Assembly (NCBI GenBank): GCA_045106475.1 | Contig: JBGCEO010000051.1 | Location: forward strand, 1-64,000 | Reading direction: 5' to 3' | From: Granulosicoccus sp045106475 | Lineage (GTDB): Bacteria > Pseudomonadota > Gammaproteobacteria > Granulosicoccales > Granulosicoccaceae | DNA length: 64,000 nt | In this document: piece by piece, positions 45,812 through 54,952 of the stretch | Numbering within the stretch: the first letter of the stretch is position 1 | Layout: every line of letters starts with the position of its first letter | The notes under the pieces: generated by a model | What the model was told of the DNA's origin: nothing | Seen by the model: the letters and a program-made list of their open reading frames with translations, nothing else | The model's database searches: none | Translations under genes and position numbers: made by a program

Positions 45812-46657
45812 CTATGCACTCTCTGCAGCCATATCAGTCATCACTGATTGGTCTGTTTTGACTTGGCTGCCAGCCAAAACCTTATCGTTGGCAGGCAGCA
45901 CATCAAACCAGTGACTGCAGCAATGTTGCGCCAGTACGAAGACTCTCTCATGGCCATGATCCAGATGGCTTTGCATGGTCTCAAGTGCTGCCGCGTCCGA
46001 ATTGTTCTGCTCAGAGAGATGTCCGAGCAGTATGTGTTGTAGTGCGGGGTGATCCAATTCCTTCAGCAGCATACCTGCCTGATCATTGCCAAGATGACCA
46101 TAATCAGATCGTATGCGCGCTTGTAAACTGGGCGGGTACGGACCATTGCGCAACATATCATTGTCGTAGTTGCACTCAACCACCAAGCCATTAACACCCA
46201 TCAGCATCTCTTTGACATGAGGCGTACACGCGCCTAGATCAGTCACGTTAGCAAAGCTCGCAGACTGTGCGGTGAATACAAACTGACAAGACTCAGCAGC
46301 ATCGTGCGGAGTTGGAAAAGGACTAACACCTATCTCATCTATCGTGAAAGGTTCATGGGCATTAAACAGGCGCACAGATGAAAAACGATTGTCTTTTGCA
46401 CCGTTGTACGTGCCATGGGTGCACCAGACTGGCAAACCAAATTTGCGAGACAGAGGACCCACTCCCTTGACATGGTCACCATGTTCATGACTGACCAGAA
46501 CGGCTGATAAATCCGAGGGTGCCACGCCCAGATGATGCATGCGGGCGATGGTTTCTTTCATGGTAAAACCGCAATCAAGCAGCAAGGTTGTACCACCTGA
46601 TCGAACCAACAGTGAATTGCCCGAACTACCGCTACCCAATGCCGCTACTTGTAACAT
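45812..46657 (-). CDS. MBL-fold metallo-hydrolase (YycJ/WalJ-like)
   Basis: A 281-residue metallo-beta-lactamase-fold protein. It has GSGSSGNSLLVRSGGTTLLLDCG at the N-terminus and the metal motif VSHEHGDHVKGV (HxHxDH), with a further histidine in VLLGHLSEQNNSD. Relatives include the YycJ/VicX exonuclease-like proteins, and double-strand break repair or exonuclease activity has been proposed. It lies eight bases after bamC in the dapA-bamC cluster, a common gammaproteobacterial arrangement. Confidence 0.88.
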   Translation of the reverse strand: MLQVAALGSGSSGNSLLVRSGGTTLLLDCGFTMKETIARMHHLGVAPSDLSAVLVSHEHGDHVKGVGPLSRKFGLPVWCTHGTYNGAKDNRFSSVRLFNAHEPFTIDEIGVSPFPTPHDAAESCQFVFTAQSASFANVTDLGACTPHVKEMLMGVNGLVVECNYDNDMLRNGPYPPSLQARIRSDYGHLGNDQAGMLLKELDHPALQHILLGHLSEQNNSDAAALETMQSHLDHGHERVFVLAQHCCSHWFDVLPANDKVLAGSQVKTDQSVMTDMAAESA

Positions 46658-46664
46658 GTAGGAC

Positions 46665-47651
46665 TTAAACCAGTCGGTTTAACAAGGCATTGAGCAACTC
46701 TGCTTCCTGTTCGGCAGGCAAGCGTGCACCTGCAGGCTTGGTAACCTCTAGCCTCACCGCACTGATATGCAAAGGCACCATCTCAATAACCAGTGGCTGC
46801 TGCTCACTGGTAAACTCGATTCGCCCAACACCCGCATCACTGCTGCTTACCGGGTAATTCAATGCTTTCAAAGCTGACAACACGGCATTAAACGAGGGTT
46901 GAAATCCACGGTGCACGAGAAGCTGACTGCCCGCAGCATTTGTTTGAACCTCTGCTTCATCGATAACTGAATTCACCTGTGCAACGCTAATAAGACCACG
47001 GGCTTTTTGCTCGTTGACACCCAGAAATACCAGCAGTCGGCTAAGCAACTCGCTGGTAACCTCAGGGTTATGTGAGCTAGCCGGCCACTGCAGGGTATTG
47101 GCAGCAGGATCAGTTGCGATGGCTTCCGGTGCGGCTTGAGAGCGAGCAAACAAGCGAGTACCGTTAGCGCTGCGTTCCAATCGAAAAGCTATGCGCGTGT
47201 AAGACTCATCGCCACTAATCAGGTTTTTCAGCAGACCTCCTTTCTCAACCTCGCTGGCAGCACGCCATTGGGTCACTATAGTGCCGCTCACAGGTTCGGT
47301 TTTGTCTATTCTGTATTTCTCCTTTCGGGCAAATGCTAACAAGGATGGCCAGATGCCCTCTGGCGCTTGATCAAATGCCAGCCAGCTTTGCGCACCATTG
47401 CGTTCAAAACGCACCGAGTCAAATTCTGGCAACAGAGTGTTGCGAGATACCAAGCCACCATTGTTGCCAGGTAAAACGAATTGTTCGCTGTTGCTCACAT
47501 CGGTTAGATCAGGTGGAATCTGCAGCTCGCGAGCTCCTTCCGCATTATCGTCATAGATAATGTCTGGACTGTTTGCCGAGTGCAAACTGCTACAACCGGA
47601 CAACACCAGGACGATACTAATCGCAGGCCACAACTGTTTTAATTCGCTCAC
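46665..47651 (-). CDS. bamC: Outer-membrane assembly lipoprotein BamC
   Basis: A lipoprotein of about 328 residues of the Bam complex that folds beta-barrels. The start is GTG 47651, whose codon overlaps the dapA stop (GTGA). Longer frames upstream would run into dapA. The lipobox is VLSGC (C at about 20), then the conserved unstructured BamD-binding stretch (YDDNAEGARELQIPPDLT). Two helix-grip domains fill the rest. Translation is coupled to dapA, the classic arrangement in gammaproteobacteria. Confidence 0.93.
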   Translation of the reverse strand: MSELKQLWPAISIVLVLSGCSSLHSANSPDIIYDDNAEGARELQIPPDLTDVSNSEQFVLPGNNGGLVSRNTLLPEFDSVRFERNGAQSWLAFDQAPEGIWPSLLAFARKEKYRIDKTEPVSGTIVTQWRAASEVEKGGLLKNLISGDESYTRIAFRLERSANGTRLFARSQAAPEAIATDPAANTLQWPASSHNPEVTSELLSRLLVFLGVNEQKARGLISVAQVNSVIDEAEVQTNAAGSQLLVHRGFQPSFNAVLSALKALNYPVSSSDAGVGRIEFTSEQQPLVIEMVPLHISAVRLEVTKPAGARLPAEQEAELLNALLNRLV

Positions 47652-48526
47652 GCTACTGCTCCAGCTTTGCTCAATGCAGCACTCAAAGACGTATGATACT
47701 CGGTTGCAAGTGGTGTCAAAGGTAAACGAATGCCACTTCCAATCTTCCCCATCATATGCAGTGCCCATTTCACGGGTATGGGGTTGGATTCATCGAACAA
47801 CACGCTGTGCAAATCGCTAATTCGTGCTTCGATTGCCTCGGCTGTTTTTCTGTCCCCTGCAATAGCCGCTTTACACATCAGGTGCATGTCCCGGGGTACC
47901 ACGTTCGCCGTGACGGAGATATCACCGTGGCACCCTGCAAGCATGCTTTCCATGGCAGTTGCATCATCGCCGGTAACAACCATGAATTCGGCGACACACA
48001 GATCCAGCAATTGCTTAATACGCTCAACCGTGCCACTAGCCTCTTTAATACCGACAATGTTATCCACACGGGAGAGTCTGGCGGTAGTTTCGGGTTGCAT
48101 GTCCAGAGCGGTGCGACCGGGAACATTGTACAAAATCTGCGGAATCGCGACGGCCTCGGCTACAGCCTTGTAGTGTTGGTACAGGCCTTCCTGGGTGGGT
48201 TTGTTGTAGTAAGGCGTGACCAGCAAACAGGCATCAGCACCGGCATCCTTGGCATGGGTGGTCAGTTCGATGGCTTCCGCGGTCGCATTTGCTCCAGTGC
48301 CCGCAATGACGGGCACTCTGCCACCCACCCATTGAACGGTTTTCTTTATCACCTGGGAATGCTCGGACACTGTCAAAGTGGCCGACTCGCCCGTTGTACC
48401 CACCGATACAATGGCGTCGGTGCCCGCTTCAATGTGGAATTCGATGAGCTCTGCAAGAGCCTCATTATCTACCGATCCATCATCAAGCATCGGGGTGACC
48501 AGTGCCACCATGCTGCCATGAAACAT
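47648..48526 (-). CDS. dapA: 4-hydroxy-tetrahydrodipicolinate synthase
   Basis: A 292-residue aldolase that condenses pyruvate with aspartate semialdehyde, the first lysine/meso-DAP step. GTTGESATL is the substrate loop, YYNKPTQEG contains the catalytic tyrosine neighbourhood, and GIKEASG carries the Schiff-base lysine. The start is supported by AGGAG about seven bases upstream. It leads the dapA-bamC-MBL operon and is divergent from bcp. Confidence 0.97.
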   Translation of the reverse strand: MFHGSMVALVTPMLDDGSVDNEALAELIEFHIEAGTDAIVSVGTTGESATLTVSEHSQVIKKTVQWVGGRVPVIAGTGANATAEAIELTTHAKDAGADACLLVTPYYNKPTQEGLYQHYKAVAEAVAIPQILYNVPGRTALDMQPETTARLSRVDNIVGIKEASGTVERIKQLLDLCVAEFMVVTGDDATAMESMLAGCHGDISVTANVVPRDMHLMCKAAIAGDRKTAEAIEARISDLHSVLFDESNPIPVKWALHMMGKIGSGIRLPLTPLATEYHTSLSAALSKAGAVA

Positions 48527-48655
48527 GTATTACTCCTGAGATTATCGCCGCCATGGTACTGACGGAACCAAGCTTTCTCAACTGAAAATGAACCAACGGC
48601 CAATTGGCTCGGTAAACTAGACACCACACTACACGTATTATTCGTCCTAACGTAT

Positions 48656-49123
48656 ATGAGCACTCCAGAACTCAATAAAGCTGCCCCTGCTTTTGATCTT
48701 CCGGCCACAGGCGAGCAACAAATATCCTTAGCAAGCCTAAAAGGTAGCAAGGTTGTGCTGTTTTTCTACCCTCGTGATGCCACCCCCGGCTGCACGACCG
48801 AAAGCCAGAATTTTCGCGACTCTTTCAATGCCTTCAGCGCCGCCGGTGCCATTGTACTGGGGATATCGCAAGACTCCCTGGCCAGTCATGAAAAATTCAA
48901 GGCTAAGCAGGCAATGCCTTTTGACTTGCTATCAGACGAAGATGGCGCTGTTTGTCGTGCCTATGACGTCATCAAACTAAAGAAAATGTACGGCAAAGAA
49001 TTCGAAGGAATCGAGCGCAGTACGTTTTTGATAGACGAAAAAGGGATCTTGTTGAAAGCCTGGCTAAAAGTGAAAGTGCCCGGTCATGTTGACGAGGTAC
49101 TTGCCGCCGTGCAAGCGCTATAG
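48656..49123 (+). CDS. bcp: Thioredoxin-dependent thiol peroxidase (BCP/PrxQ family)
   Basis: A 155-residue peroxiredoxin that reduces hydroperoxides. The peroxidatic cysteine is in YPRDATPGCTTESQNFRD (C46). The E. coli-type resolving cysteine five residues later is absent (serine there), so this is a 1-Cys or an atypical-2-Cys form using another cysteine, for example in GAVCRAYDV. It is divergent from dapA and ends in a hairpin shared with perM. Confidence 0.94.
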   Translation: MSTPELNKAAPAFDLPATGEQQISLASLKGSKVVLFFYPRDATPGCTTESQNFRDSFNAFSAAGAIVLGISQDSLASHEKFKAKQAMPFDLLSDEDGAVCRAYDVIKLKKMYGKEFEGIERSTFLIDEKGILLKAWLKVKVPGHVDEVLAAVQAL

Positions 49124-49129
49124 CGATAA

Positions 49130-49155
49130 GCAAAGCCCACACTCACGGGCTTTGC
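49130..49155. terminator. Bidirectional hairpin between bcp and perM
   Basis: GCAAAGCCC (49130-49138) and GGGCTTTGC (49147-49155) form a perfect 9-base stem with an 8-base loop. It lies just after the bcp stop and overlaps the end of the convergent perM gene. It probably ends both transcripts, though T-tracts are short. Confidence 0.75.
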
Positions 49156-50213
49156 GGCAAACTCTCTCTTGCTCGCGGCCAGGCATTTAACACGGCCTGC
49201 ACCAGCGTTGCCAAAGGAATGGCAAAAAACACGCCCCAAAGTCCGAAAAGGCCACCAAAAAACAGTACGGCAGCAATTATCGCCAATGGATGCAAATTGA
49301 CGACCTCCGAAAACAGCAGTGGCACCAGCACATTGCCATCCAGAATCTGAATAATCTGATAGGCGATAAGCAGATAACCCAGTTTGGGAGTCAATCCCCA
49401 CTGAAAAAAGCCAATCAGGGCAATCGGCACTGTTACGGCAATAGCCCCTACATACGGGATGATTACGGACAATCCCACCAGGAAGCTAAGCAGCAATGAG
49501 TAGTTAAGCCCCATTACTGCAAAAAGAACATAGGTCACAACCCAGACGATAATAACTTCGACAAATTTTCCGCGAATGTAGTTGGCTATTTTCTCATCAA
49601 CTTCTCGCCAGACCTGAAAGGTCAACTCGCTGCGTTTCGGGACAAATTTGGAGGCAAATGCCAGAAGCTTGTCTTTGTCTTTAAGGGCAAAGAAAACCAT
49701 GATCGGCACCAGAACCACGTAAACCGCAATCATGACGAGAGTGCCAATACGCGCCAGTGAAAATGACAATACGCTCTGTGTGAAAGAGGTCAATTCGTTG
49801 CGCAGGTTGCTAATCAGCTCGTTTACCTGGTCAACGGTGAAACTATCCGGGTATTTTTCCGGCAATCGGAGTAATTGTTCCTGGATATTCTGGATCATCC
49901 CCGGCAGCTCTCTGACAATCCCGGTGAGCTGTTGCGACAGCACCGGCACCAGGCCGAACAGCACAATGACGGAGATCGCGATAATCAGCAGGAGCACGAA
50001 TACCGAAGCCAAGGTGCGGGGAACACGCCAACGCAACATAGTGGCCACAACGCTCTCGAGCAAATAGGCCAGTACCAGCGACACCAGCACAGGTGCCATG
50101 ATATCGCCCACGAGCCATACCAAACCGAACAGGAAGATAAGCAAGATGGCTAAAATAACCGCCTGGGGATCCGAAAAATTCCGGGTATACCAGTCACGGA
50201 AGATGTCATACAT
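49143..50213 (-). CDS. perM: AI-2E/PerM-family membrane transporter
   Basis: A 356-residue membrane protein of the AI-2E transporter (PerM/YdiK/TqsA) family, with about seven spans in a 2-plus-helical-plus-5 pattern. Signature stretches are VSLVLAYLLESVVATMLRW near the start, FFALKDKDKLLAFASKFVP in the middle, and HPLAIIAAVLFFGGLFGLWG in the C-terminus. Members move small molecules or ions; some act as Na+/H+ antiporters. No operon partner. Confidence 0.88.
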   Translation of the reverse strand: MYDIFRDWYTRNFSDPQAVILAILLIFLFGLVWLVGDIMAPVLVSLVLAYLLESVVATMLRWRVPRTLASVFVLLLIIAISVIVLFGLVPVLSQQLTGIVRELPGMIQNIQEQLLRLPEKYPDSFTVDQVNELISNLRNELTSFTQSVLSFSLARIGTLVMIAVYVVLVPIMVFFALKDKDKLLAFASKFVPKRSELTFQVWREVDEKIANYIRGKFVEVIIVWVVTYVLFAVMGLNYSLLLSFLVGLSVIIPYVGAIAVTVPIALIGFFQWGLTPKLGYLLIAYQIIQILDGNVLVPLLFSEVVNLHPLAIIAAVLFFGGLFGLWGVFFAIPLATLVQAVLNAWPRARESLPQSP

Positions 50214-50503
50214 CGCCGGGACAACTCCAAATATGCGCGATTGAAAAAATGTCCAGCCGTCCAGAAGGCCGGGGGGTACTAGTATGACACTCCATCACGC
50301 ACACTGCCTTACAAGATACAAAGGGATCAGCAATAGATGGGTGCCTCACACCAGAAAAAGCAAGAAAGATGCACATCAGAGATAGAAGCTGCTTTTACGG
50401 GGTGTTTTGCCAGCTTTTCAGGCCCATGTTTGTTTCAGCCTGCAGACAACAGCTGATTCCTTTCATGCTGCAGCGCCTTATGCTGCTGCGCCTTTGTCTG
50501 GCT
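50214..50503. other. Gap between perM and lysR
   Basis: 290 bases with no supported gene; short frames here have no ribosome site or recognisable product. It holds the perM promoter and any terminator of the LysR gene. I see only a short GC-rich hairpin-like stretch (GTCCAGCCGTCCAGAAGG) and the near-direct repeat GCTGCAGCGCCTTA / GCTGCTGCGCCTTT. Confidence 0.4.
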
Positions 50504-51415
50504 TTATTCCTTGGTCGATCCTATTCGATCAAAGTACTGACGAGCAAACTCAAACAGCTCATCCATTAAATGAGTCCTGAATTTCTGGCGCTGTCGCACA
50601 AAGTAGAACGGTCTCATGAGCGGTGGGCACAAGGGTTTTGCCACCAGTTGGCCCAATGCCAGTTCCTTGCTTAAAGTGGCACGGGATACGATGGTTATGC
50701 CCACACCAGCTTGCACAGCGCCTTTAATTGCTTCTGTGCTGCCCAGTTCAAAGGGTCTGTTGAGCGTATTCTCGTCAACGCCGTGCTCGTCAAAATAACG
50801 TTCGATCACACTGCGCGTACCTGAGCCGTCCTCTCGGTATATAAACGGGTAAGAGGTGAGCTCAAGCGGCTTCACATGGTCCTGGTTTGCCAGCGGATGA
50901 TCTGGTGGGATCACGACCTGAAGCTCATCCTGCTGACATCGCTCCATCTTCAGCAACTGGTTGTCAACTTCACCTTCAACCACTCCCAGGTCGATTGCGT
51001 TATCAGCTACCATCGCGACAACAGCCTCAGTATTGGCGACTCGCAACCTGATTTGCACATCGGGAAAATGCTGACGAAAATCACCCAGTAGCCCAGGGAG
51101 CATGTATTCAGCGATAGTCGTACTAGCTCCAATGGTTACCAGGCCGGTTCTATCTCCGGTAAGTGCCTTGACTGATTCATGCATTTCCCCGTAAAGATCT
51201 ATTATTCGATCGGCATAATCGAGAACCTGCTCGCCGGCGGCTGTGAGACTGATTCGATTGTTGCTCCGATCAAACAGACGAGCATTGAATTCTTCCTCCA
51301 GCTGACGAATCTGATGCGTCACTGCAGGTTGCGTCATGTGCAGCAGCTCAGCTGCGCGCGTAAAACTGAGCACCCCGGCTACGGTATGGAAGACCTGCAA
51401 TCTGCGATCAGACAT
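50504..51415 (-). CDS. LysR-family transcriptional regulator
   Basis: A regulator of about 303 residues from ATG 51415 (MSDRRLQVFHTVAG); the longer frame adds eight hydrophobic residues atypical for the family. The helix-turn-helix lies at about 15-60 (SFTRAAELLHMTQPAVTHQIRQLEEEF). The effector domain (VTIGASTTIAEYMLPGLL ... REDGSGTRSVIERYF) resembles the CysL/YeiE group. Its target is unclear. It is divergent from proS, though regulation of proS itself is unlikely. Confidence 0.9.
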   Translation of the reverse strand: MSDRRLQVFHTVAGVLSFTRAAELLHMTQPAVTHQIRQLEEEFNARLFDRSNNRISLTAAGEQVLDYADRIIDLYGEMHESVKALTGDRTGLVTIGASTTIAEYMLPGLLGDFRQHFPDVQIRLRVANTEAVVAMVADNAIDLGVVEGEVDNQLLKMERCQQDELQVVIPPDHPLANQDHVKPLELTSYPFIYREDGSGTRSVIERYFDEHGVDENTLNRPFELGSTEAIKGAVQAGVGITIVSRATLSKELALGQLVAKPLCPPLMRPFYFVRQRQKFRTHLMDELFEFARQYFDRIGSTKE

Positions 51416-51609
51416 GACACACAGCAATAAAAAGAACAAAACGTTGCATCCCGCTATGATAACCGTCTGCAGGCGAGTTAGCGCAAGCGATTTAATTTGG
51501 CGACGTGAAGAGCTTCACTAAGCAGCAATATCGGTTCAGTAACAAATACCGACCTCGCTCGCTATATACTGGTCAAGAGCCAACAAGTTACAACTAAGAG
51601 ATAGCGGGC

Positions 51610-53301
51610 ATGCGCGCCAGTCAGTTCCATATTAAGACCACCAAAGAAACACCAAACGACGCAGAAATTACCAGTCACCAGCTAATGCTCAGGGCCGGTT
51701 TTATCAAACGTCTCGGTTCAGGACTGTATACCTGGATGCCTCTGGGTCTTCGTGTGGTGCGCAAGATCGAAGCAATCGTGCGCGATGAAATGGACAAAGC
51801 CGGGGCTTTGGAATTACTGATGCCCTCGGTTCAGCCAGCAGAATTGTGGCAAGAATCGTCGCGCTGGGAGAAGTACGGTCCTGAACTATTGCGTTTACAG
51901 GACCGGCACCAGCGTGATTATTGCCTGGGCCCGACTCACGAAGAGGTCATCACCGACATAGCACGTCGCGAAATCAAGAGCTATCGGCAATTGCCTCTGA
52001 ACTTCTATCAGTTCCAGACCAAGTTTCGCGATGAGATAAGACCACGATTCGGCGTCATGCGCTCACGCGAATTCATCATGAAAGATGCCTACTCGTTTAA
52101 TCTTGGCAAGGCCTCTTTGCAAGAGAGTTTTGATGCTATGCACACCGCCTATTGCAATATATTCGACCGGATCGGTCTGGACTACCGCGCTGTAGAAGCA
52201 GACAGCGGGAGTATTGGCGGTGCCAAATCCCGTGAGTTTCACGTTTTGGCAGATAGTGGAGAAGATGCGGTCGTGTACTCAACAGAGGGTAGCTATGCTG
52301 CCAATGTTGAGAAGGCGGCGGTCGTATCACAAGGCAGTCGGGCAGATGCATCGATCAGCATGCAACGCATCGATACCCCAGGTGTACATACTATTGAAGA
52401 GCTTGCTTCCAACCTGAACGTACCGGCCAACCAATGCATGAAGACACTGCTGGTCAAAGGCAGTGAGACTCCGGTAGTTGCCTTGCTACTGCGCGGTGAT
52501 CATCAGCTCAATGAAATCAAAGCAGAACATTTACCCGAGGTTGCAGAACCGCTAACGATGGCTGACGCAGACTCGATAAGGGCCGTCGCTCAATGCGATG
52601 CTGGCTCAATCGGCCCTGTGGACTTGGCAGTCACCGTTATTGCCGATACCGATGCTGCGAACATGAGCGATTTTATTTGCGGCGCCAATTCGAATGGTCA
52701 ACATTTAAAAGGAGTTAACTGGTCACGTGATCTGCCAGAACCGCTCATCCGTGATATTCGTAATGTTGTTGAAGGCGATCCAAATCCAGAAGGTAAAGGT
52801 AGCTTGAAAATTGTTCGCGGTATTGAGGTGGGGCATATTTTCCAGCTGGGTGATACCTATAGCTCAGCGATGAATGCCACGGTACTGGACGAGGATGGCA
52901 AGCCACAAACCATGCTGATGGGTTGTTATGGCATAGGCGTCACACGCGTTGCGGCAGCGGCCATTGAACAAAACAGTGACGATAGAGGCATTATCTGGCC
53001 CATGAGTATTGCGCCATTTGAAGCCGTCGTCTGCCCGATAAACATGGTGAAATCAGAGGCTGTCAGGGAGGCAGCAACTGCGCTCTATGAAGAATTGAAG
53101 TCAAAGGGCATAGATGTACTGCTCGACGATCGCCCTTTACGACCCGGTGCCATGTTTACAGATATGGAACTTATCGGCATCCCTCATCGCTTCGTTGTAA
53201 GCGATAAACTACTTGCAAGCGACGAAATAGAATACCGAGGCCGAAGCGATAGCGAGGCGACACTTATTCGAAGGGCTGACGTAATGGCCCGTTTTACATG
53301 A
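51610..53301 (+). CDS. proS: Prolyl-tRNA synthetase
   Basis: A 563-residue bacterial-type ProRS. Class II motifs are visible: GLYTWMPLGLRVVRKIEAIVRDEMDKAGALELLMPS and RDEIRPRFGVMRSREFIMKD. The editing insert (YbaK-like, about 225-390), which hydrolyses Ala-tRNA-Pro, precedes motif 3 (GCYGIGVTRVAAAAIEQ), and a C-terminal anticodon-binding domain completes it. Length matches the family (565-575). Monocistronic, with no T-box. Confidence 0.97.
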   Translation: MRASQFHIKTTKETPNDAEITSHQLMLRAGFIKRLGSGLYTWMPLGLRVVRKIEAIVRDEMDKAGALELLMPSVQPAELWQESSRWEKYGPELLRLQDRHQRDYCLGPTHEEVITDIARREIKSYRQLPLNFYQFQTKFRDEIRPRFGVMRSREFIMKDAYSFNLGKASLQESFDAMHTAYCNIFDRIGLDYRAVEADSGSIGGAKSREFHVLADSGEDAVVYSTEGSYAANVEKAAVVSQGSRADASISMQRIDTPGVHTIEELASNLNVPANQCMKTLLVKGSETPVVALLLRGDHQLNEIKAEHLPEVAEPLTMADADSIRAVAQCDAGSIGPVDLAVTVIADTDAANMSDFICGANSNGQHLKGVNWSRDLPEPLIRDIRNVVEGDPNPEGKGSLKIVRGIEVGHIFQLGDTYSSAMNATVLDEDGKPQTMLMGCYGIGVTRVAAAAIEQNSDDRGIIWPMSIAPFEAVVCPINMVKSEAVREAATALYEELKSKGIDVLLDDRPLRPGAMFTDMELIGIPHRFVVSDKLLASDEIEYRGRSDSEATLIRRADVMARFT

Positions 53302-53491
53302 ATATTTTCACTCGATGACTCTATTGACAACGAATTGCTTAATGAATACGGTGTAATTTAAGTGATTCAGGTACTTAGCCTCTACCGTTTTAAAAATGTG
53401 CGCTATCTGTATTAGGCGGCAGATGTATTGAGAGCTAGCATTGCCTGGGTTTGGGCGGTTGTTGTCTCATATACAAGGGTGACTCGCTGAT

Positions 53492-54217
53492 ATGGAACCA
53501 CACAGATCAATCTTTGTTCTGGATTCGGACGACCAGTTTCGTTACACGCTGAGCAGCTGCTTTGAAAATGCAGGATTCAAGGTACTGGAAAGCAAGTTTC
53601 CTAAAGACCTGTTTGAAGTCCTGACTGCCAACAAGATTGACTTGGTAACCATTGGCACACTGAGCGGTGGAGAAAGAAGTCTGGATACACTTCGATCGCT
53701 ACGTCAAATTTACGACGACGGCATCATTCTGATTAATGAAAGCAGTGATTTGATTGATTTGGTTCTTGCTCTTGAGATGGGCGCCGACGACTGCATGTCA
53801 AAACCTTTGAAGTTAAGGGAAATGCTTGCGCGTTCAAAATCGATTATTCGCCGCACAAACCCTCCCATTTCTAAACCAGAACAAAGGTGCCAATACTCTT
53901 TCGAGAACTGGACACTGACTCCTACACTGCGTACTTTAAAAAACTCTCGAGGCGAGTTATGCAACTTAACGGAGGCAGAATTCGGCGTACTGGAAGTACT
54001 TCTTAGAAAGGCCCGTATCGTTTTATCTCGCGCTCAGATATTGGATGCGTTAACTCAGGAGTCACGGTTTTTCAACGAACGATCTATTGATAATCATGTC
54101 GCTCAGCTGCGAAAAAAAGTAACTTGCTCAGAATCTAAATCATTGATCAAAACAGTACGCGGCAAGGGTTATATGCTGGATGTAAGAGTTGACCACGTGG
54201 GAGCCTGTCGCCTTTAG
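53492..54217 (+). CDS. OmpR-family response regulator lacking the phospho-acceptor aspartate
   Basis: A 241-residue protein with an N-terminal receiver (about 7-118) and a C-terminal OmpR/PhoB winged helix (about 132-230, including NERSIDNHVAQLRKKV and KTVRGKGYMLDV). The acidic pocket is present (D11, D13, D14) and the conserved lysine is in SKPLK. The phospho-acceptor position after IDLVTI is glycine (G55). The protein is therefore an atypical regulator, acting unphosphorylated or through dimerisation. No histidine kinase gene is near. It stands alone after proS. Confidence 0.9.
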   Translation: MEPHRSIFVLDSDDQFRYTLSSCFENAGFKVLESKFPKDLFEVLTANKIDLVTIGTLSGGERSLDTLRSLRQIYDDGIILINESSDLIDLVLALEMGADDCMSKPLKLREMLARSKSIIRRTNPPISKPEQRCQYSFENWTLTPTLRTLKNSRGELCNLTEAEFGVLEVLLRKARIVLSRAQILDALTQESRFFNERSIDNHVAQLRKKVTCSESKSLIKTVRGKGYMLDVRVDHVGACRL

Positions 54218-54220
54218 AGA

Positions 54221-54244
54221 GTTGCGCCGATTAATCGACGCAAC
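54221..54244. terminator. Palindromic terminator between response regulator and DUF2852 gene
   Basis: A 24-base palindrome with one mismatch (GTTGCGCCGATT with AATCGACGCAAC) lies four bases after the response-regulator stop. It is between convergent genes, so it may serve both, although neither side has a clear T-tract. Confidence 0.6.
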
Positions 54245-54289
54245 CTCACCCCATAGTGTTCCTGCCAGATCCGATCTAATGCAGAGCGC

Positions 54290-54772
54290 TTATTGCTCAG
54301 CACGATCAGCTCCACCCGAAGACGGTGAGCGAGCCATAAACCGGTCAAACTCTTCTTGATCCGCGCGGCGTTTTGCATCGGATCTAAACTCACCGAAGCG
54401 CTGCGCCCGGGACTTTATCTCTTCCTTTATTTCGCGGATTCGATCGTACTGAGTTTGCTGATAGTCATTGAATACAGAGTTACCAAACTGATCCGCTGAA
54501 TCAGTGCCTCTTTCAAATATCTTTGACCAAAGATGGCGCACCGCGTCTGGTAGTTCTTGAACATTTCTGCCTGACAGTATCCAGCCCAGCACGACTAAAC
54601 CGACCGGCCAGAAAAAAATAAATCCAAGAACCATCGCGGCAATGTTGAAGCCTGACCATCTGGCACGATGCTGACCGTTGCGACCAAATGATGATTTTCG
54701 GCCACAGCCAGCCCAAGAACTCCAAGGCGCTGAGCTGCCCTGCTCCACTGCACTCCCACTTGTTGATGACAT
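54290..54772 (-). CDS. DUF2852 membrane protein
   Basis: A 160-residue protein matching DUF2852. The N-terminal 35 residues are polar and low-complexity, then one or two membrane segments (about 41-67, GFNIAAMVLGFIFFWPVGLVVLGWIL). The cytosolic C-terminal coiled-coil region is charged (YDRIREIKEEIKSRAQRFGEF). The family is common in alpha- and gammaproteobacteria without known function. It is divergent from the TetR gene, and two operator-like palindromes fill the gap. Confidence 0.82.
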   Translation of the reverse strand: MSSTSGSAVEQGSSAPWSSWAGCGRKSSFGRNGQHRARWSGFNIAAMVLGFIFFWPVGLVVLGWILSGRNVQELPDAVRHLWSKIFERGTDSADQFGNSVFNDYQQTQYDRIREIKEEIKSRAQRFGEFRSDAKRRADQEEFDRFMARSPSSGGADRAEQ

Positions 54773-54851
54773 ATTTTAATCCTCTAAAAAGGCGAGAAGC
54801 GTTTGCCTGACTACAGCTTAGGTCCATTTGAACCGCTTCATTATCAATGGA

Positions 54852-54868
54852 TGTAAACACTGTTCACA
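54852..54868. promoter_or_regulatory. Operator-like palindrome 1 (TetR/DUF2852 divergent gap)
   Basis: TGTAAACA-C-TGTTCACA, a 17-base palindrome with one mismatch. It shares the half site GTGAACA with the second palindrome at 54916-54930. A TATAAT hexamer overlaps just after it (54869-54874). Its position between the divergent genes fits autoregulation by the adjacent TetR-type protein. Confidence 0.5.
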
Positions 54869-54915
54869 TATAATAGCGGATAATGATTGTGAATTTCAAG
54901 CATTTTTGAAAAAAA

Positions 54916-54930
54916 GTGAACATTGATCAC
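54916..54930. promoter_or_regulatory. Operator-like palindrome 2 (TetR/DUF2852 divergent gap)
   Basis: GTGAACATTGATCAC, a 15-base palindrome with one mismatch, 22 bases before the TetR start codon. The shared GTGAACA half site with palindrome 1 suggests the same regulator binds both. Confidence 0.5.
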
Positions 54931-54952
54931 ATAGGGTAAGTAGAATCATGCC

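Noticed and set aside
47756..48562. A 268-codon open frame on the plus strand opposite dapA
   Set aside because: dapA is certain (motifs, ribosome site, operon). The antisense frame has no family and reflects codon bias of the coding strand.
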